The notes below the pieces were generated by a model that was not told the origin of the DNA, made no database searches, and saw nothing but the letters and a program-made list of their open reading frames with translations. 64,000 nt of DNA from Streptomyces sp. TN58 (GTDB lineage Bacteria; Actinomycetota; Actinomycetes; Streptomycetales; Streptomycetaceae), in assembly GCF_001941845.1 (NCBI RefSeq), contig NZ_CP018870.1, forward strand, positions 6,362,001-6,426,000, written 5' to 3'. Below are positions 16,988 to 29,453 of this stretch, in pieces. A program made the translations under genes and the position numbers. Positions within the stretch are counted from its first letter, which is position 1. Each line of letters opens with the position of its first letter.

Positions 16988-19162
16988 ATGCCGGTGTTGC
17001 TCGTACGGGAGAACGGCAGGGCACGCGGCTGGCCGGCCTGCGTCGGGGCGGTCGGCCTCGGCGCGGCAGCCCTGGCCCTGGCCTCGGTATGGACCAGCGG
17101 AGGGTGGGCCACGGGCATCGGCGCCGCCGTCACCACCCTCTCCGGGCTCCTCGCCGAGCGGCTGCAGCCGCAGCGCGAGGCGGCCGCGGCAGGGGACGCC
17201 GACCGGACCGGAGCCGACGCGCTGCTGCGCACCGCCGGGGGCCGGATCCCCACACTGCGGCAGGTGGACCGCCCCGAGCCGGCCGGCGCCCACCCCGCGG
17301 ACGGGCGCCCCGCCGACGGCGGCCGGGTGCCGGGCGCCGCCCCCGCCTACATCCGCCGCGACGTCGAACCCCAGCTGCGCGAGGCGCTCGGCCGAGCCGG
17401 ATTCGTGCTCCTGGTGGGGGAGTCCACCGCGGGGAAGTCCCGGCTCGCGCACGAGGTGGCCCGCGCGCTCTTCCCCCGGCACGCCTTCGTGCGCCCGCTG
17501 GGCAGGGCCGCGCTCCCGCAGGCCCTGCGCGTGGCCGGCGCGCGGCGGCGGGCCGTGCTGTGGCTCGACGACCTGGAGGAGTTCCTGGGCGCGGACGGAC
17601 TCACGACCGCCATGCTGGCCGCACTGCCGGCGCCGGTGCCGGGCCGCCGGATCGTGCTGGCGACCATGCGCACGCAGGAGTTCCGGCGCTTCGACGCCCG
17701 CGAGGAGAGCCGGCTGACGGGTTCCGACCGGGACGCCTGGCGCACCCAGCGGGACGTGCTCCGGCAGGCGGAGGTGGTACGGCTGGCCCGGCACTGGTCG
17801 CCCGACGAGCGCGCGCGGGCCGCCGCCCACGCGGAGGACCCGAGGATCGCGGCGGCCCTGCGGGCCGGCGAGCGCTTCGGCATCGCGGAAGTTCTCGCGG
17901 CCGGACCGGAGTTACTGGCGGCCTGGCACGACGCCTGGACCCCCGGCGCCAATCCGCGCGGTGCGGCCGTGGTCGCGGCCGCCGTGGACTGCCGGAGGGC
18001 CGGGCTGCGCGGCCCGGTGAGCCGCGACCGGCTGCGCGCACTGCACGGCCCCTACCTGGCGCAGCGCGGCGGCGGCGACCTCCAGCCGGAACCCTTCGAC
18101 GAGGCGATGAACTGGGCCTGCACCGCCGTCTACGCCACCAGCGGCCTGCTCGTCGGCAACTACACCCAGGGCTACACGGCCTTCGACTACCTGCTCAACA
18201 TCCCCGGCCTCGCCCCGGTCCCCGAGCACCTGTGGCAGGCGCTCCTCTCCGGCGTCACGGCCGCCGAGGCCTACGACATGGGCCTGCTGGCCCACCAGGA
18301 AGGCCGCCCCGCGCGGGCCGCCGAAGCACTCTCCCGGGCCCAGCTGGGCGGGGTCCCCGGAGCCGACTTCCTGCTCGCCATCACCGTCGGGGACGCGGGC
18401 CGGCCGCGCCGCGCCGCCGCCGACCTGGCGGCGATCACCAGGCGGCGCGAGTACGCGCTGGGCCCCTGCCACCCCGACACCCTCGCCGCCCGCCACCAGC
18501 TGGCCTTCTTCACCGGCGAGGCCGGCAACCCGCACGCCGCGGCCGGAAGGTTCGCCGCCCTCGCCGCGGACACGGCGTCCGTCCTCGGACCCGGTCACCC
18601 CGACACCCTCGCCGCCCGCAGCGAACTGGCCTACTTCACCGGCGAGTCGGGCGCCCCCGCCGAAGCGGCCCGGCAGCTGTCCCGGCTCCTCGCCGACCGG
18701 CTGCGGGTGCAGGGCCCGGAGGACCCCCAGGTGCTGGCCACCCGGCGGAGCCTGATCTGGTACCGGGGCGGCGAACCCGCCCGCACCGAGGCCGAGCTGG
18801 CCGAGCTGCTCGCCGACGCCGAACGCTGCCTCGGCCCCGACGACCCGCACACCCTCGCCGTCCGCAGCAGCCGCGCCGCCCTCGCGGGCCGGGCGGGCCG
18901 TACCGCCGAGGCGGCGGCGGCCTGGGAGTCGCTGGTGGCCGACCGTACCCGGGTCATGGGCCCCGACCACCCGCACACGATCTACGCCCGGCTGGAGTGG
19001 GGCCGCGCGCTGGCCTCCTCGGACCGTCCAGAGGACGCCCGCGCCGTGCTGACCCGCACCCTCGGCGAAGCGCGGGCCCGGCTGGAGCCCGGCCACCGCC
19101 ATCTGCGCCTGGCCCGGGAGCTGCTGGCGGGCCTGCCGCCGCCGGGCGGGCACCCGGCGTAA
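16988..19162 (+). CDS. Membrane-anchored P-loop NTPase with C-terminal TPR array
   Basis: 724 residues. Two adjacent hydrophobic helices (about 18-35 and 38-55) anchor the N-terminus. A P-loop NTPase follows, with Walker A GESTAGKS (144-151), Walker B LWLDDLEEF (191-199) and a sensor-like VLATMR. From about residue 430 there are five or more ~42-residue repeats each containing a G-P-x-H/D-P-x-T-L-A-x-R core, the TPR_10/TPR_12 type seen in STAND-like actinobacterial proteins. It is a likely signalling or scaffold NTPase; partner unknown. ATG 16988 is taken as the start, with GTG 16976 as the alternative; both have weak ribosome sites. No neighbouring effector or protease gene shows an obvious link. 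Confidence 0.75.
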   Translation: MPVLLVRENGRARGWPACVGAVGLGAAALALASVWTSGGWATGIGAAVTTLSGLLAERLQPQREAAAAGDADRTGADALLRTAGGRIPTLRQVDRPEPAGAHPADGRPADGGRVPGAAPAYIRRDVEPQLREALGRAGFVLLVGESTAGKSRLAHEVARALFPRHAFVRPLGRAALPQALRVAGARRRAVLWLDDLEEFLGADGLTTAMLAALPAPVPGRRIVLATMRTQEFRRFDAREESRLTGSDRDAWRTQRDVLRQAEVVRLARHWSPDERARAAAHAEDPRIAAALRAGERFGIAEVLAAGPELLAAWHDAWTPGANPRGAAVVAAAVDCRRAGLRGPVSRDRLRALHGPYLAQRGGGDLQPEPFDEAMNWACTAVYATSGLLVGNYTQGYTAFDYLLNIPGLAPVPEHLWQALLSGVTAAEAYDMGLLAHQEGRPARAAEALSRAQLGGVPGADFLLAITVGDAGRPRRAAADLAAITRRREYALGPCHPDTLAARHQLAFFTGEAGNPHAAAGRFAALAADTASVLGPGHPDTLAARSELAYFTGESGAPAEAARQLSRLLADRLRVQGPEDPQVLATRRSLIWYRGGEPARTEAELAELLADAERCLGPDDPHTLAVRSSRAALAGRAGRTAEAAAAWESLVADRTRVMGPDHPHTIYARLEWGRALASSDRPEDARAVLTRTLGEARARLEPGHRHLRLARELLAGLPPPGGHPA

Positions 19163-19215
19163 CCCGCGCGGCCCGCCCCGGGCGCCTCCGGCGTGGGGCA
19201 CCGTACGATGATCCC

Positions 19216-19632
19216 GTGACCTCCACCCGCCCGCCGGTGAACCGACGCCCCTCGGTGTCCGGTGCCGCCCTGCGTGTGCTGGTGCTGGCGGTGCTGGCCG
19301 GAATCCTCGGCATGCACGCCCTGGGGCCGGCACCGGCGCGTGCCACCCTGCCCCCGGAGGCACACCACGCGATGGCCGCGGACCACGGCGCCCCCGCGGG
19401 CGGGCGGACGGCCGGGGACTGCTCGCACCCCGACGGCGGCTCCGGTCATTCCGGTCACGCGGACGCCACCTGCGCGGCCGCCGGCACCGCCTCCGGGTAC
19501 ACGCCGCCCGCGCTCGCGGAGTCGCCGGCCGGCGCGTCCGCGGTGTCCTCCTCCGCTCCCGCCGCCCCGCCGGCCGCGGCCGTCCCCCGCGCACCGCCCG
19601 ATCTCGCCGAACTACAGCTCCTGCGGATCTAG
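19216..19632 (+). CDS. DUF6153 family small exported protein, His/Cys-rich
   Basis: 138 residues from GTG 19216. A basic N-terminus and hydrophobic segment (ALRVLVLAVLAGILGMHALG) form a signal peptide or anchor. The mature part is short and metal-binding in look: EAHHAMAADHG, then CSHPDGGSGHSGHADATC, a His-rich loop framed by two cysteines, followed by a Pro/Ala-rich tail. This composition is typical of Streptomyces DUF6153 proteins, which usually precede a DUF305 gene as here. A role in periplasmic copper handling is often suspected; that is inference. A repeat element (19630) separates it from the DUF305 gene. Confidence 0.75.
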   Translation: MTSTRPPVNRRPSVSGAALRVLVLAVLAGILGMHALGPAPARATLPPEAHHAMAADHGAPAGGRTAGDCSHPDGGSGHSGHADATCAAAGTASGYTPPALAESPAGASAVSSSAPAAPPAAAVPRAPPDLAELQLLRI

Positions 19633-19808
19633 AGCGTGTTGCGAAAGTCCCGTCCGGCTCGCGGTGCCTGGCACGGCACCTCGCCGCGTTGTCGGGATCG
19701 TCGGCGTACGACCGGTACGCGGGCGTCCCTCCGCCTTGCGAGGCACCGCACCAGACACCGCGAGCACCGCCCTGCGGGCGGACGACGCCACTTTCGCAAC
19801 ACTCCCTA
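19630..19808. repeat. MITE-like element with 13-bp terminal inverted repeats
   Basis: GTGTTGCGAAAGT (19636-19648) recurs perfectly inverted as ACTTTCGCAACAC (19790-19802). The right half contains a CCGCCC/GGGCGG hairpin followed by CGACGCCAC. The same right-end design is found in the element at 31691. There is no open frame with known homology inside. It begins at the DUF6153 stop codon and separates it from the DUF305 gene. Confidence 0.7.
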
Positions 19809-19923
19809 CCCCCGCACGACGCCACCGGCACACGCCGGCCGGCCGGTCGTGCCCCGGGCACACTCTCCATCCGTTCTTCCCGCGCGCCCGAGACCGGGCC
19901 GCGGACCAAGGAGCAGCACCATC

Positions 19924-20565
19924 ATGACCAGCAAGCGTTCCCTCTTCCGCCGTGCCGCCGCGGTGGTCTCGGCCGGTGCCGCCGCCGTCGTCCTCGCCGC
20001 CTGCGGTGGCGGCGACGGCGCGGGCGGCCACGACGGCCACGGCAGCGCGTCCCCGTCTGCCCCCGCGTCGGCCCAGTCCCCGGGTCCCGCGGGCCAGGGG
20101 CAGCACAACGCGGCCGACGCCGCCTTCGCCAAGGGGATGATCCCGCACCACCGCCAGGCCGTGGAGATGGCCGACCTCGCGCCCTCCCGCGCCGGTTCGG
20201 CGGAGGTGAAGAAGCTCGCCGAGGACATCAGGAAGGCCCAGGACCCCGAGATCAGGACCCTGTCCGGGTGGCTGACATCGTGGGGTGAGCAGGTGCCCGC
20301 CGAGAACGCCACGGACCACTCGGGGCACGGCATGGCCGGGATGATGACCGCGGAGCAGATGGACCGGCTGAAGGCCGCTTCGGGCGCGGCGTTCGACACC
20401 GCCTTCATGGAGCTGATGGTCGAACACCACGAAGGCGCGGTGGCCATGGCGAAGACGGAGCAGGCACAGGGCGCCTTCCCCGCGGCCAAGACGATGGCCG
20501 ACGCGATCATCACCTCCCAGACCGCCGAGATCGCCCAGATGAACAAGCTCCTCGGCAAGAGCTGA
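19924..20565 (+). CDS. DUF305 domain lipoprotein
   Basis: 213 residues. The signal peptide ends in the lipobox VLAAC (Cys about 23), so the mature protein is an outer-face lipoprotein with a His/Gly/Ser-rich linker (GGHDGHGS). The DUF305 domain shows its two hallmark segments FAKGMIPHHRQAVEMADLA and FMELMVEHHEGAVAMAKTEQAQ, each with paired histidines in a four-helix ferritin-like core, plus a Met/His-rich loop (HSGHGMAGMMT). DUF305 proteins are associated with copper and other metal stress. The ATG at 19924 follows AAGGAG. With the upstream DUF6153 gene it likely forms a functional pair. Confidence 0.9.
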   Translation: MTSKRSLFRRAAAVVSAGAAAVVLAACGGGDGAGGHDGHGSASPSAPASAQSPGPAGQGQHNAADAAFAKGMIPHHRQAVEMADLAPSRAGSAEVKKLAEDIRKAQDPEIRTLSGWLTSWGEQVPAENATDHSGHGMAGMMTAEQMDRLKAASGAAFDTAFMELMVEHHEGAVAMAKTEQAQGAFPAAKTMADAIITSQTAEIAQMNKLLGKS

Positions 20566-20588
20566 CCCGTACCGGGCCGTAGCGGTGT

Positions 20589-20630
20589 CCGTACCGCGCC
20601 GGGGCGCGTGAACGCCCCGGCGCGGTACGG
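20589..20630 (+). terminator. Strong intrinsic terminator after DUF305 gene
   Basis: An 18-bp perfect stem (20589-20606 with 20613-20630, starting CCGTACCGCGCC) around the loop CGTGAA, 23 bp after the DUF305 stop codon. Confidence 0.92.
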
Positions 20631-20733
20631 CCGTGCGGCCTGGCACGGAGCGCATTTCGCGGGCGGGGCGTACGGCGCGTACGGCGCGGGACCGTTCCGA
20701 CAGAACCGATTCTTCTTTGGGGGTAGGGCACAG

Positions 20734-21741
20734 ATGGACAAGGACAGGATCCTGGTGGTCGGGGGCTACGGCGCCGTGGGCGCGACGGTCGCCTCGACGC
20801 TCGACGGCTGGTTCCCCGGCCGGGTCGTCGTCGCCGGGCGCGACGGGGCCAGAGTGCGGGCGCTCGGCGGGGTACGCGCCGACGTGTCCGATCCGGACGG
20901 CTTCCGGCGGACGCTGGAGGAACTGGGCGACGTGGCGGCCGTCGTGCTGTGCGTGGAGCCGCCCGACACGCGGCTCGCACGCGTCTGCCTGGAACGCGGC
21001 GTGCACCTCGTCGACATCGGTGCCACCAGGCGGCTGCTCGACGGGACCGCGGAACTGCACGACGTGGCGGCCGGGGCCGGCGCCACCGCCGTCCTCAGCG
21101 TCGGTGTCGCCCCGGGCCTGAGCAACCTCCTCGCCCGCCGGGCGCACGAGGCCGTCGGCGGGGCGGACCGCATCGACCTCACGGTGATGCTCGGCGCCGG
21201 CGAGCGGCACGGCGCCGACGCCGTGCGCTGGACGGTCGAGGGCCTGGCCGAGCCGCCGGCCGGAGCGCCGCTGCGGACCGCGCTCCCCGGCCACGGCACG
21301 CGCACCGCGCACCCCTTCCCCTTCTCCGACCAGTACACGCTGCGTCGCACGCTCGGCGTGGCGCAGGTGACCACCCGGCTGTGCCTGGACTCCGAGCCGC
21401 TGACCGCCGCGCTGTTCGGGCTGCGGGCGGCGGCCCGCCGGCCCGCGGTGCGGCGCGCCCTGACGGCCTCCTTCAGCCGCGTCCACCTGGGCGGTGACGG
21501 CTTCGCCGTCCGCGTCGACGCCCGACGCGGTGGCCGCCACGCCGCGTACGCCGTCACCGGCCGGGCGCAGAGCCGCTTCACCGCGCTGGCCGCCTCGTAC
21601 GCCACCAGGGAACTGCTCGCCGGCTCCCCGCCCCCCGGGGTCCACCACATAGAGCAACTGCCCGCACTGGCGGGCCTCCCGGAAGCCCTCGCCGCGCACG
21701 GCCTGACCGTGTGGCGCCGCGGGGAGGCGCCCCCGGCCTGA
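20734..21741 (+). CDS. Saccharopine dehydrogenase-like NAD(P)-binding oxidoreductase
   Basis: 335 residues. The N-terminal Rossmann motif ILVVGGYGAVGATVA, ADVSDPDGFRRTLEELGDVAAVVLC and CLERGVHLVDIGA match the NAD(P)-binding half of saccharopine dehydrogenase/trans-acting enoyl-reductase-like proteins. SVGVAPGLSNLLARRA is the usual second block. The C-terminal half is variable, so the substrate is unknown. It starts at ATG 20734 after a purine-rich GGGGGTAGGG and stands alone between the DUF305 terminator and the ABC gene. Confidence 0.82.
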   Translation: MDKDRILVVGGYGAVGATVASTLDGWFPGRVVVAGRDGARVRALGGVRADVSDPDGFRRTLEELGDVAAVVLCVEPPDTRLARVCLERGVHLVDIGATRRLLDGTAELHDVAAGAGATAVLSVGVAPGLSNLLARRAHEAVGGADRIDLTVMLGAGERHGADAVRWTVEGLAEPPAGAPLRTALPGHGTRTAHPFPFSDQYTLRRTLGVAQVTTRLCLDSEPLTAALFGLRAAARRPAVRRALTASFSRVHLGGDGFAVRVDARRGGRHAAYAVTGRAQSRFTALAASYATRELLAGSPPPGVHHIEQLPALAGLPEALAAHGLTVWRRGEAPPA

Positions 21742-21835
21742 TCCGTGCGGCGGCCGGAAAACCCGTGGACCGGCCCCGTGCGCCTACGGGACACTCCGAC
21801 TCCTGTCCTGCCGGTCCGACTACACAGGGTTTGGG

Positions 21836-23710
<1,875 letters not shown>

Positions 23711-23771
23711 ACGCGGGCCGTGTCCGTGTCCTGTGGAGCGGGGCGGCCGGAGATGCATAGCTTGTCCTGAT

Positions 23772-24509
23772 GTGAGCTCCGACATCGAAGGCGAGAAGGT
23801 CCTGGGCCGGCGCCGGCTGACCCGGGCGGTACTGACGGCCGCGGCCGCCGTGGGCGCCGGGCTGGTGGCCGGCTCCTCCCACGTGCCCATGGCCCCGCGC
23901 GTCGGCGGAGGCGCCGGCTCGCGGCCCACCACCCCGGCGTCTGCACTCCGCGAACTCGGGGCGGGCAACGGCCGCTGGCGGACCTACCACGAGCGCCACC
24001 CCGACCAGACGCGGACCGTGCGGCGCACGCTCGTCGCCGGCCAGCACCCGTTCGCCGTCGTCCTCGGCTGCGTCGACTCCCGGGTTCCGCCGGAACTGGT
24101 CTTCGACCAGGGCCTCGGCGACCTCCTGACCGTGCGCTCGGCGGGCGCGGTACTGGACGAGGCGGTCCTGGGGAGCATCGCGTACGGGGTCCTCGAACTG
24201 CGCATCCCGCTGGTCGTCGTCCTCGGACACCAGTCGTGCGGGGCCGTCTCCGCGGCCGTCCGGGCCGCGGAGGGCGGACCGCCCCTCCCGGGACACATGC
24301 AGTACCTGGTCGACCAGATCCGCCCGGCCGTCGACCGCCGTCTGCGTGGAGCCGCGCGGATCGACGCCGCGATCACCGCCAACGTACGGCTGGTGCGCGA
24401 GCGGCTGGCCGCCGAGCCGGAGATGGCAGCCAAGGCCGCCGCGGGGGCCCTGGCCGTGGTCGGAGCCCGGTACGAACTCACCAGCCAGCGGGTGCGCATG
24501 GTCCGCTGA
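23772..24509 (+). CDS. Beta-class carbonic anhydrase with Tat-type export signal
   Basis: 245 residues from GTG 23772 (the nearby ATG at 23770 is immediately followed by a stop). All active-site residues are present: C100, D102, R104 in [10 protein letters not shown], and H153, C156 in [10 protein letters not shown], giving Cys2His zinc and the Asp-Arg dyad. It hydrates CO2 to bicarbonate. Residues 11-35 ([24 protein letters not shown]) look like a Tat signal peptide, so the enzyme is probably exported or membrane-anchored, unlike most cytoplasmic beta enzymes. No good ribosome site is seen, and translation may be leaderless or weakly initiated. Confidence 0.87.
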   Translation: MSSDIEGEKVLGRRRLTRAVLTAAAAVGAGLVAGSSHVPMAPRVGGGAGSRPTTPASALRELGAGNGRWRTYHERHPDQTRTVRRTLVAGQHPFAVVLGCVDSRVPPELVFDQGLGDLLTVRSAGAVLDEAVLGSIAYGVLELRIPLVVVLGHQSCGAVSAAVRAAEGGPPLPGHMQYLVDQIRPAVDRRLRGAARIDAAITANVRLVRERLAAEPEMAAKAAAGALAVVGARYELTSQRVRMVR

Positions 24510-24637
24510 GCCCACCCGTCCGCCCTCGAAACCCCGTTCGTCAACCACGCGGGGCCTTCCCGCACGTCCGGGTGGTAGTTCCCCGGCCGGGGCCCCTTTC
24601 GGCGTTCACGGCGTCCCGGGGCCGGGAGAGTTGGTTC

Positions 24638-26602
<1,965 letters not shown>

Positions 26603-26630
26603 CCGGCGGCGGGCCTCAGTGGCTCCGGCC

Positions 26631-28637
26631 TCAGGTGTCGGCGAGCACGATCACCCAGTCCTGCTCGCCGAACCGGACCCGCTGCCGCTTGTCGGGGTTG
26701 AGCCGGACACCGTACGCGGGAGCCGTCGCGGCCTGCGCGCGCACGCGGTAGCCGACGGCGCACTCCCGGCGGCGGCGTGCCGACTCGACGACCGTGGCGA
26801 AGGCCACCTCCCGGTCGGTGCGGACGTAGTCCGCCACCGGCCGCAGGTAGAACTCACTGCCCTCCGCCCGGAACAACTCCTCGAAGACGTCCGCGAGATG
26901 CCCGCTCTCCGAGATCTGCGTCATCAGGAGGCTGATCAGACGGCCGCTGACGATGAAGTCGGCGCCGGCCCGGGCGGGGGCGAGCAGCCGGTTGCCGTCG
27001 TCGGACATCTCGGTGGTCAGCGGGAGTTCACAGCCCGCCGCCTCCGCGATGGCCCGCAGGTGCAGCAGCGTCACCAGCGTCCTGTCGTCCGTGCCGTCCC
27101 CGGGCTCCGCGGCGGGGCCGGGCGGATCCGCGTCGGGGGGCGCGGCGGCCGGGGCGGTGCCCTCCCGGTCGGTCTCGCCGATCACGATCACGCTGTCGTA
27201 GGAGGGCACGTCCAGCTTGGCCAGGACCTCCGGGTCGGTGATGTCCCCGCTGTGGAAGGCCACTTCGAGGCGGGTGCGCGCCGCCGCGACCTCGGCGGCG
27301 GCCCGCGGGGCCGCCCCGCCGCCGAGCGCCACGACGTCCAGGGTGGTGCCGGGGGTGACGAACTCGTCGAGCTGCTCGACGAGGAGCGGAGCGCGCCGGT
27401 TCCAGCCGAGGAGGAGGAACCGCTCGGCGTATCGGGACCGGGGGCGGGCGGTGACGATGGCGTCCTCGTCGACCCAGGGGCCCGCCGGCTCCTGCACGGC
27501 CGTGTCGTCGTCCTCGGAGATCAGGACGACCCGGTCGCCCGCGCCGATCGGTGTACCGGTGTCCGGGTTGAGGGCGACGCTGCCGTCGGCGTGCAGCAGA
27601 CCGACCACCGAGGAGGTGGTGAACGCGAGCAGCGCGTCGCCGAAGGTGCCTCCGGCGATCCCCTGCGCGGGGGCGGTGTAGAACTCGTCGCCGTCGAAGT
27701 CCAGCAACTCCTGGTAGACGAGGGAGAGTCCGGGCTGGCGGGCGGTCTGGACGAGGAGCCGGGCGATGATCTCGTCGGCGCAGAGCACGTGTCCGCCCGG
27801 TCCGGCCGCCAGCTTGGCCGTGAGGTGGTTGCGGGCGTCGCGGACCGCGGCGACCACCACCGCCTCGCGCGGCCGGGGGAGCGCCGCGTCGAGCGCGAGC
27901 AGGGTCTTCACCACATGGGCGTCGCCGGAGTCCCCGTCGGGGGGCAGCACCAGGACCGCCTTCGACGTCTGCGGGCTCACCCGGGCCAGCACGGTCGGGT
28001 CGGTGGTGGGCCCGCTGCGGCAGATGATCCGGGTGGCGCCCGTCCCCGTACGGCTTCCCGGGAGTCTTCCCGCGCCGCCCCCTCCCGTACGGGCTGCCGC
28101 GCCGCCGAATCCTGTGGCGATCTCGTCCTCCATGTCCACCTTGTCCTTCGGGGCGAGGACGGCGATGGCGGACCGGCGCTGGTTGGCGTTGGCCGCGACG
28201 AGTTCGCAGACCACCGGGAAGATCTGGTCGGACCAGCCCAGGACGACGGTGTGCCCCGCCTCCAGGACCGTGGAGTGCCCGCGCCGCAGCGACATGATGC
28301 GCTGGTTGATGCCGGTGGTGATCAGGCTGACCAGCGTGGACACGAACAGCAGGGCCACCAGGGCCAGTGTCACCGAGGCGAGCACGTAGACGGGGGAGCC
28401 GACGGCGCCGCCGACCTTGAGGGTCTGCCCCACGCTGACCCAGACGGCCGTGAGCCGCCCCGACAGGGTCCTGGGGGCCGCGCGGTCGGCCCAGACGAGC
28501 ACCGCGCTCGCCGGGACGACGACCGCGAGGCAGGCCGCCGCCAGCCACCCGACGAGCGGGGCGGTCCCCCCGGCCACCAGGTTGTCGAAGCGGTACCGCA
28601 GGCGCAGCCGCAGGGACGTGGTGTGCTCCTGTGCCAT
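26631..28637 (-). CDS. CASTOR/POLLUX-related putative ion channel
   Basis: 668 residues. Two or three N-terminal membrane helices (about 28-50 and 80-110) precede a long cytoplasmic region. That region holds repeated Rossmann-like RCK domains, one beginning TVVLGWSDQIFPVVCEL and a second beginning FLLLGWNRRAPLLVEQLDEF. RIMSLRRGHSTVLEAGHTVVLGW is the signature junction of the CASTOR/POLLUX/DMI1 channel family, first known from plant nuclear envelopes and widespread in actinobacteria. It likely conducts monovalent cations or Ca2+ under ligand gating. It is convergent with the amino-acid oxidase (28 bp apart), and an isochorismatase-like gene lies upstream on the same strand. Confidence 0.85.
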   Translation of the reverse strand: MAQEHTTSLRLRLRYRFDNLVAGGTAPLVGWLAAACLAVVVPASAVLVWADRAAPRTLSGRLTAVWVSVGQTLKVGGAVGSPVYVLASVTLALVALLFVSTLVSLITTGINQRIMSLRRGHSTVLEAGHTVVLGWSDQIFPVVCELVAANANQRRSAIAVLAPKDKVDMEDEIATGFGGAAARTGGGGAGRLPGSRTGTGATRIICRSGPTTDPTVLARVSPQTSKAVLVLPPDGDSGDAHVVKTLLALDAALPRPREAVVVAAVRDARNHLTAKLAAGPGGHVLCADEIIARLLVQTARQPGLSLVYQELLDFDGDEFYTAPAQGIAGGTFGDALLAFTTSSVVGLLHADGSVALNPDTGTPIGAGDRVVLISEDDDTAVQEPAGPWVDEDAIVTARPRSRYAERFLLLGWNRRAPLLVEQLDEFVTPGTTLDVVALGGGAAPRAAAEVAAARTRLEVAFHSGDITDPEVLAKLDVPSYDSVIVIGETDREGTAPAAAPPDADPPGPAAEPGDGTDDRTLVTLLHLRAIAEAAGCELPLTTEMSDDGNRLLAPARAGADFIVSGRLISLLMTQISESGHLADVFEELFRAEGSEFYLRPVADYVRTDREVAFATVVESARRRRECAVGYRVRAQAATAPAYGVRLNPDKRQRVRFGEQDWVIVLADT

Positions 28638-28710
28638 GCGTACTCCTCGTCTTCCGGGCTGCTAACCCGTGGGAGCCCCGGGGGTTACGGGCGGATCCGG
28701 CCGGAAGCGG

Positions 28711-29292
28711 TCACGGGCGCAGCGCCGCGACGACCTCGTCGGTGGTGGTCACCCTGCCGATGCGCGGGAAGATCTTGCCGAACGTGTGGGCGTGGGAGTC
28801 GGGATCGGCGTCCGCGCTGGCGTCCTCCGGGAAGACCAGGTCGTAGCTGAGCTCCCACGCCGTACGGGCGGTGGACTCGACGCCGACGCTGGTGGAGATG
28901 CCGGCCAGGACGATGCGGTGGATGCCGCGGCGGCGGAGCTGGAGGTCCAGCTCGGTGCCGGTGAAGGCTCCCCAGTGGCGTTTGGTGACGACCACGTCCG
29001 CGAGCGCGGCGAGCTCGGCGGGGATCTCGGAGAACGCCGCGGGTGGCGCCGCGGCCGGACCCGGCCGGTCCACGTTGGCGGTCGGGAGGTCACCGCCGTC
29101 GGGCGACCACGCCACCTTGACCAGGACCACGGGCAGCCGGCGGCCGCGGAACGCCGTGGCCAGCGCGACACCCCGCTCCAGGATCTCGGCGGTGGGCCTG
29201 GTGGCGGGCCGGGCGAGGATGCCGGTCTGCAGGTCGATGAGGACCAGGGCGGTGTCCTCGCCGAGGACGAGTCGGGTCTGGTCGGCGGGCAT
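28711..29292 (-). CDS. Isochorismatase-fold hydrolase lacking the catalytic cysteine
   Basis: 193 residues from ATG 29292, which follows AAGGAGAG. The cysteine-hydrolase fold is clear: VLIDLQTGIL with D20, VVTKRHWGAFTGTELD with K104, and the nucleophile loop. That loop reads GISTSVGVESTARTA, with G137 where active family members have Cys. Two of the three catalytic residues remain, so either the chemistry is Cys-independent or the protein is a non-catalytic relative. The same Gly-containing loop is recalled in other actinobacterial homologues, so a sequencing error is unlikely. Role unknown. Confidence 0.82.
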   Translation of the reverse strand: MPADQTRLVLGEDTALVLIDLQTGILARPATRPTAEILERGVALATAFRGRRLPVVLVKVAWSPDGGDLPTANVDRPGPAAAPPAAFSEIPAELAALADVVVTKRHWGAFTGTELDLQLRRRGIHRIVLAGISTSVGVESTARTAWELSYDLVFPEDASADADPDSHAHTFGKIFPRIGRVTTTDEVVAALRP

Positions 29293-29453
29293 GCACTCTC
29301 CTTCGCCGGCCGGGTGCGGCGGGGCCGCCACGGCGCTCGGTCCGAGGTGAAAGCTTGAGGTGAAAGCCTGTCAGACCCGGCCGGGCCCGCCCCGGCTGAT
29401 CACCGGCATGTCGCGCACGGCCGCGCGTCGGCGTAGCCCCGTAGAATACGAAC

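Noticed and set aside
20566..20733. Small coding frame starting at 20608 upstream of the saccharopine-dehydrogenase-like gene
   Set aside because: It overlaps a strong terminator stem; the Rossmann fold starts precisely at ATG 20734 with a purine-rich ribosome site.
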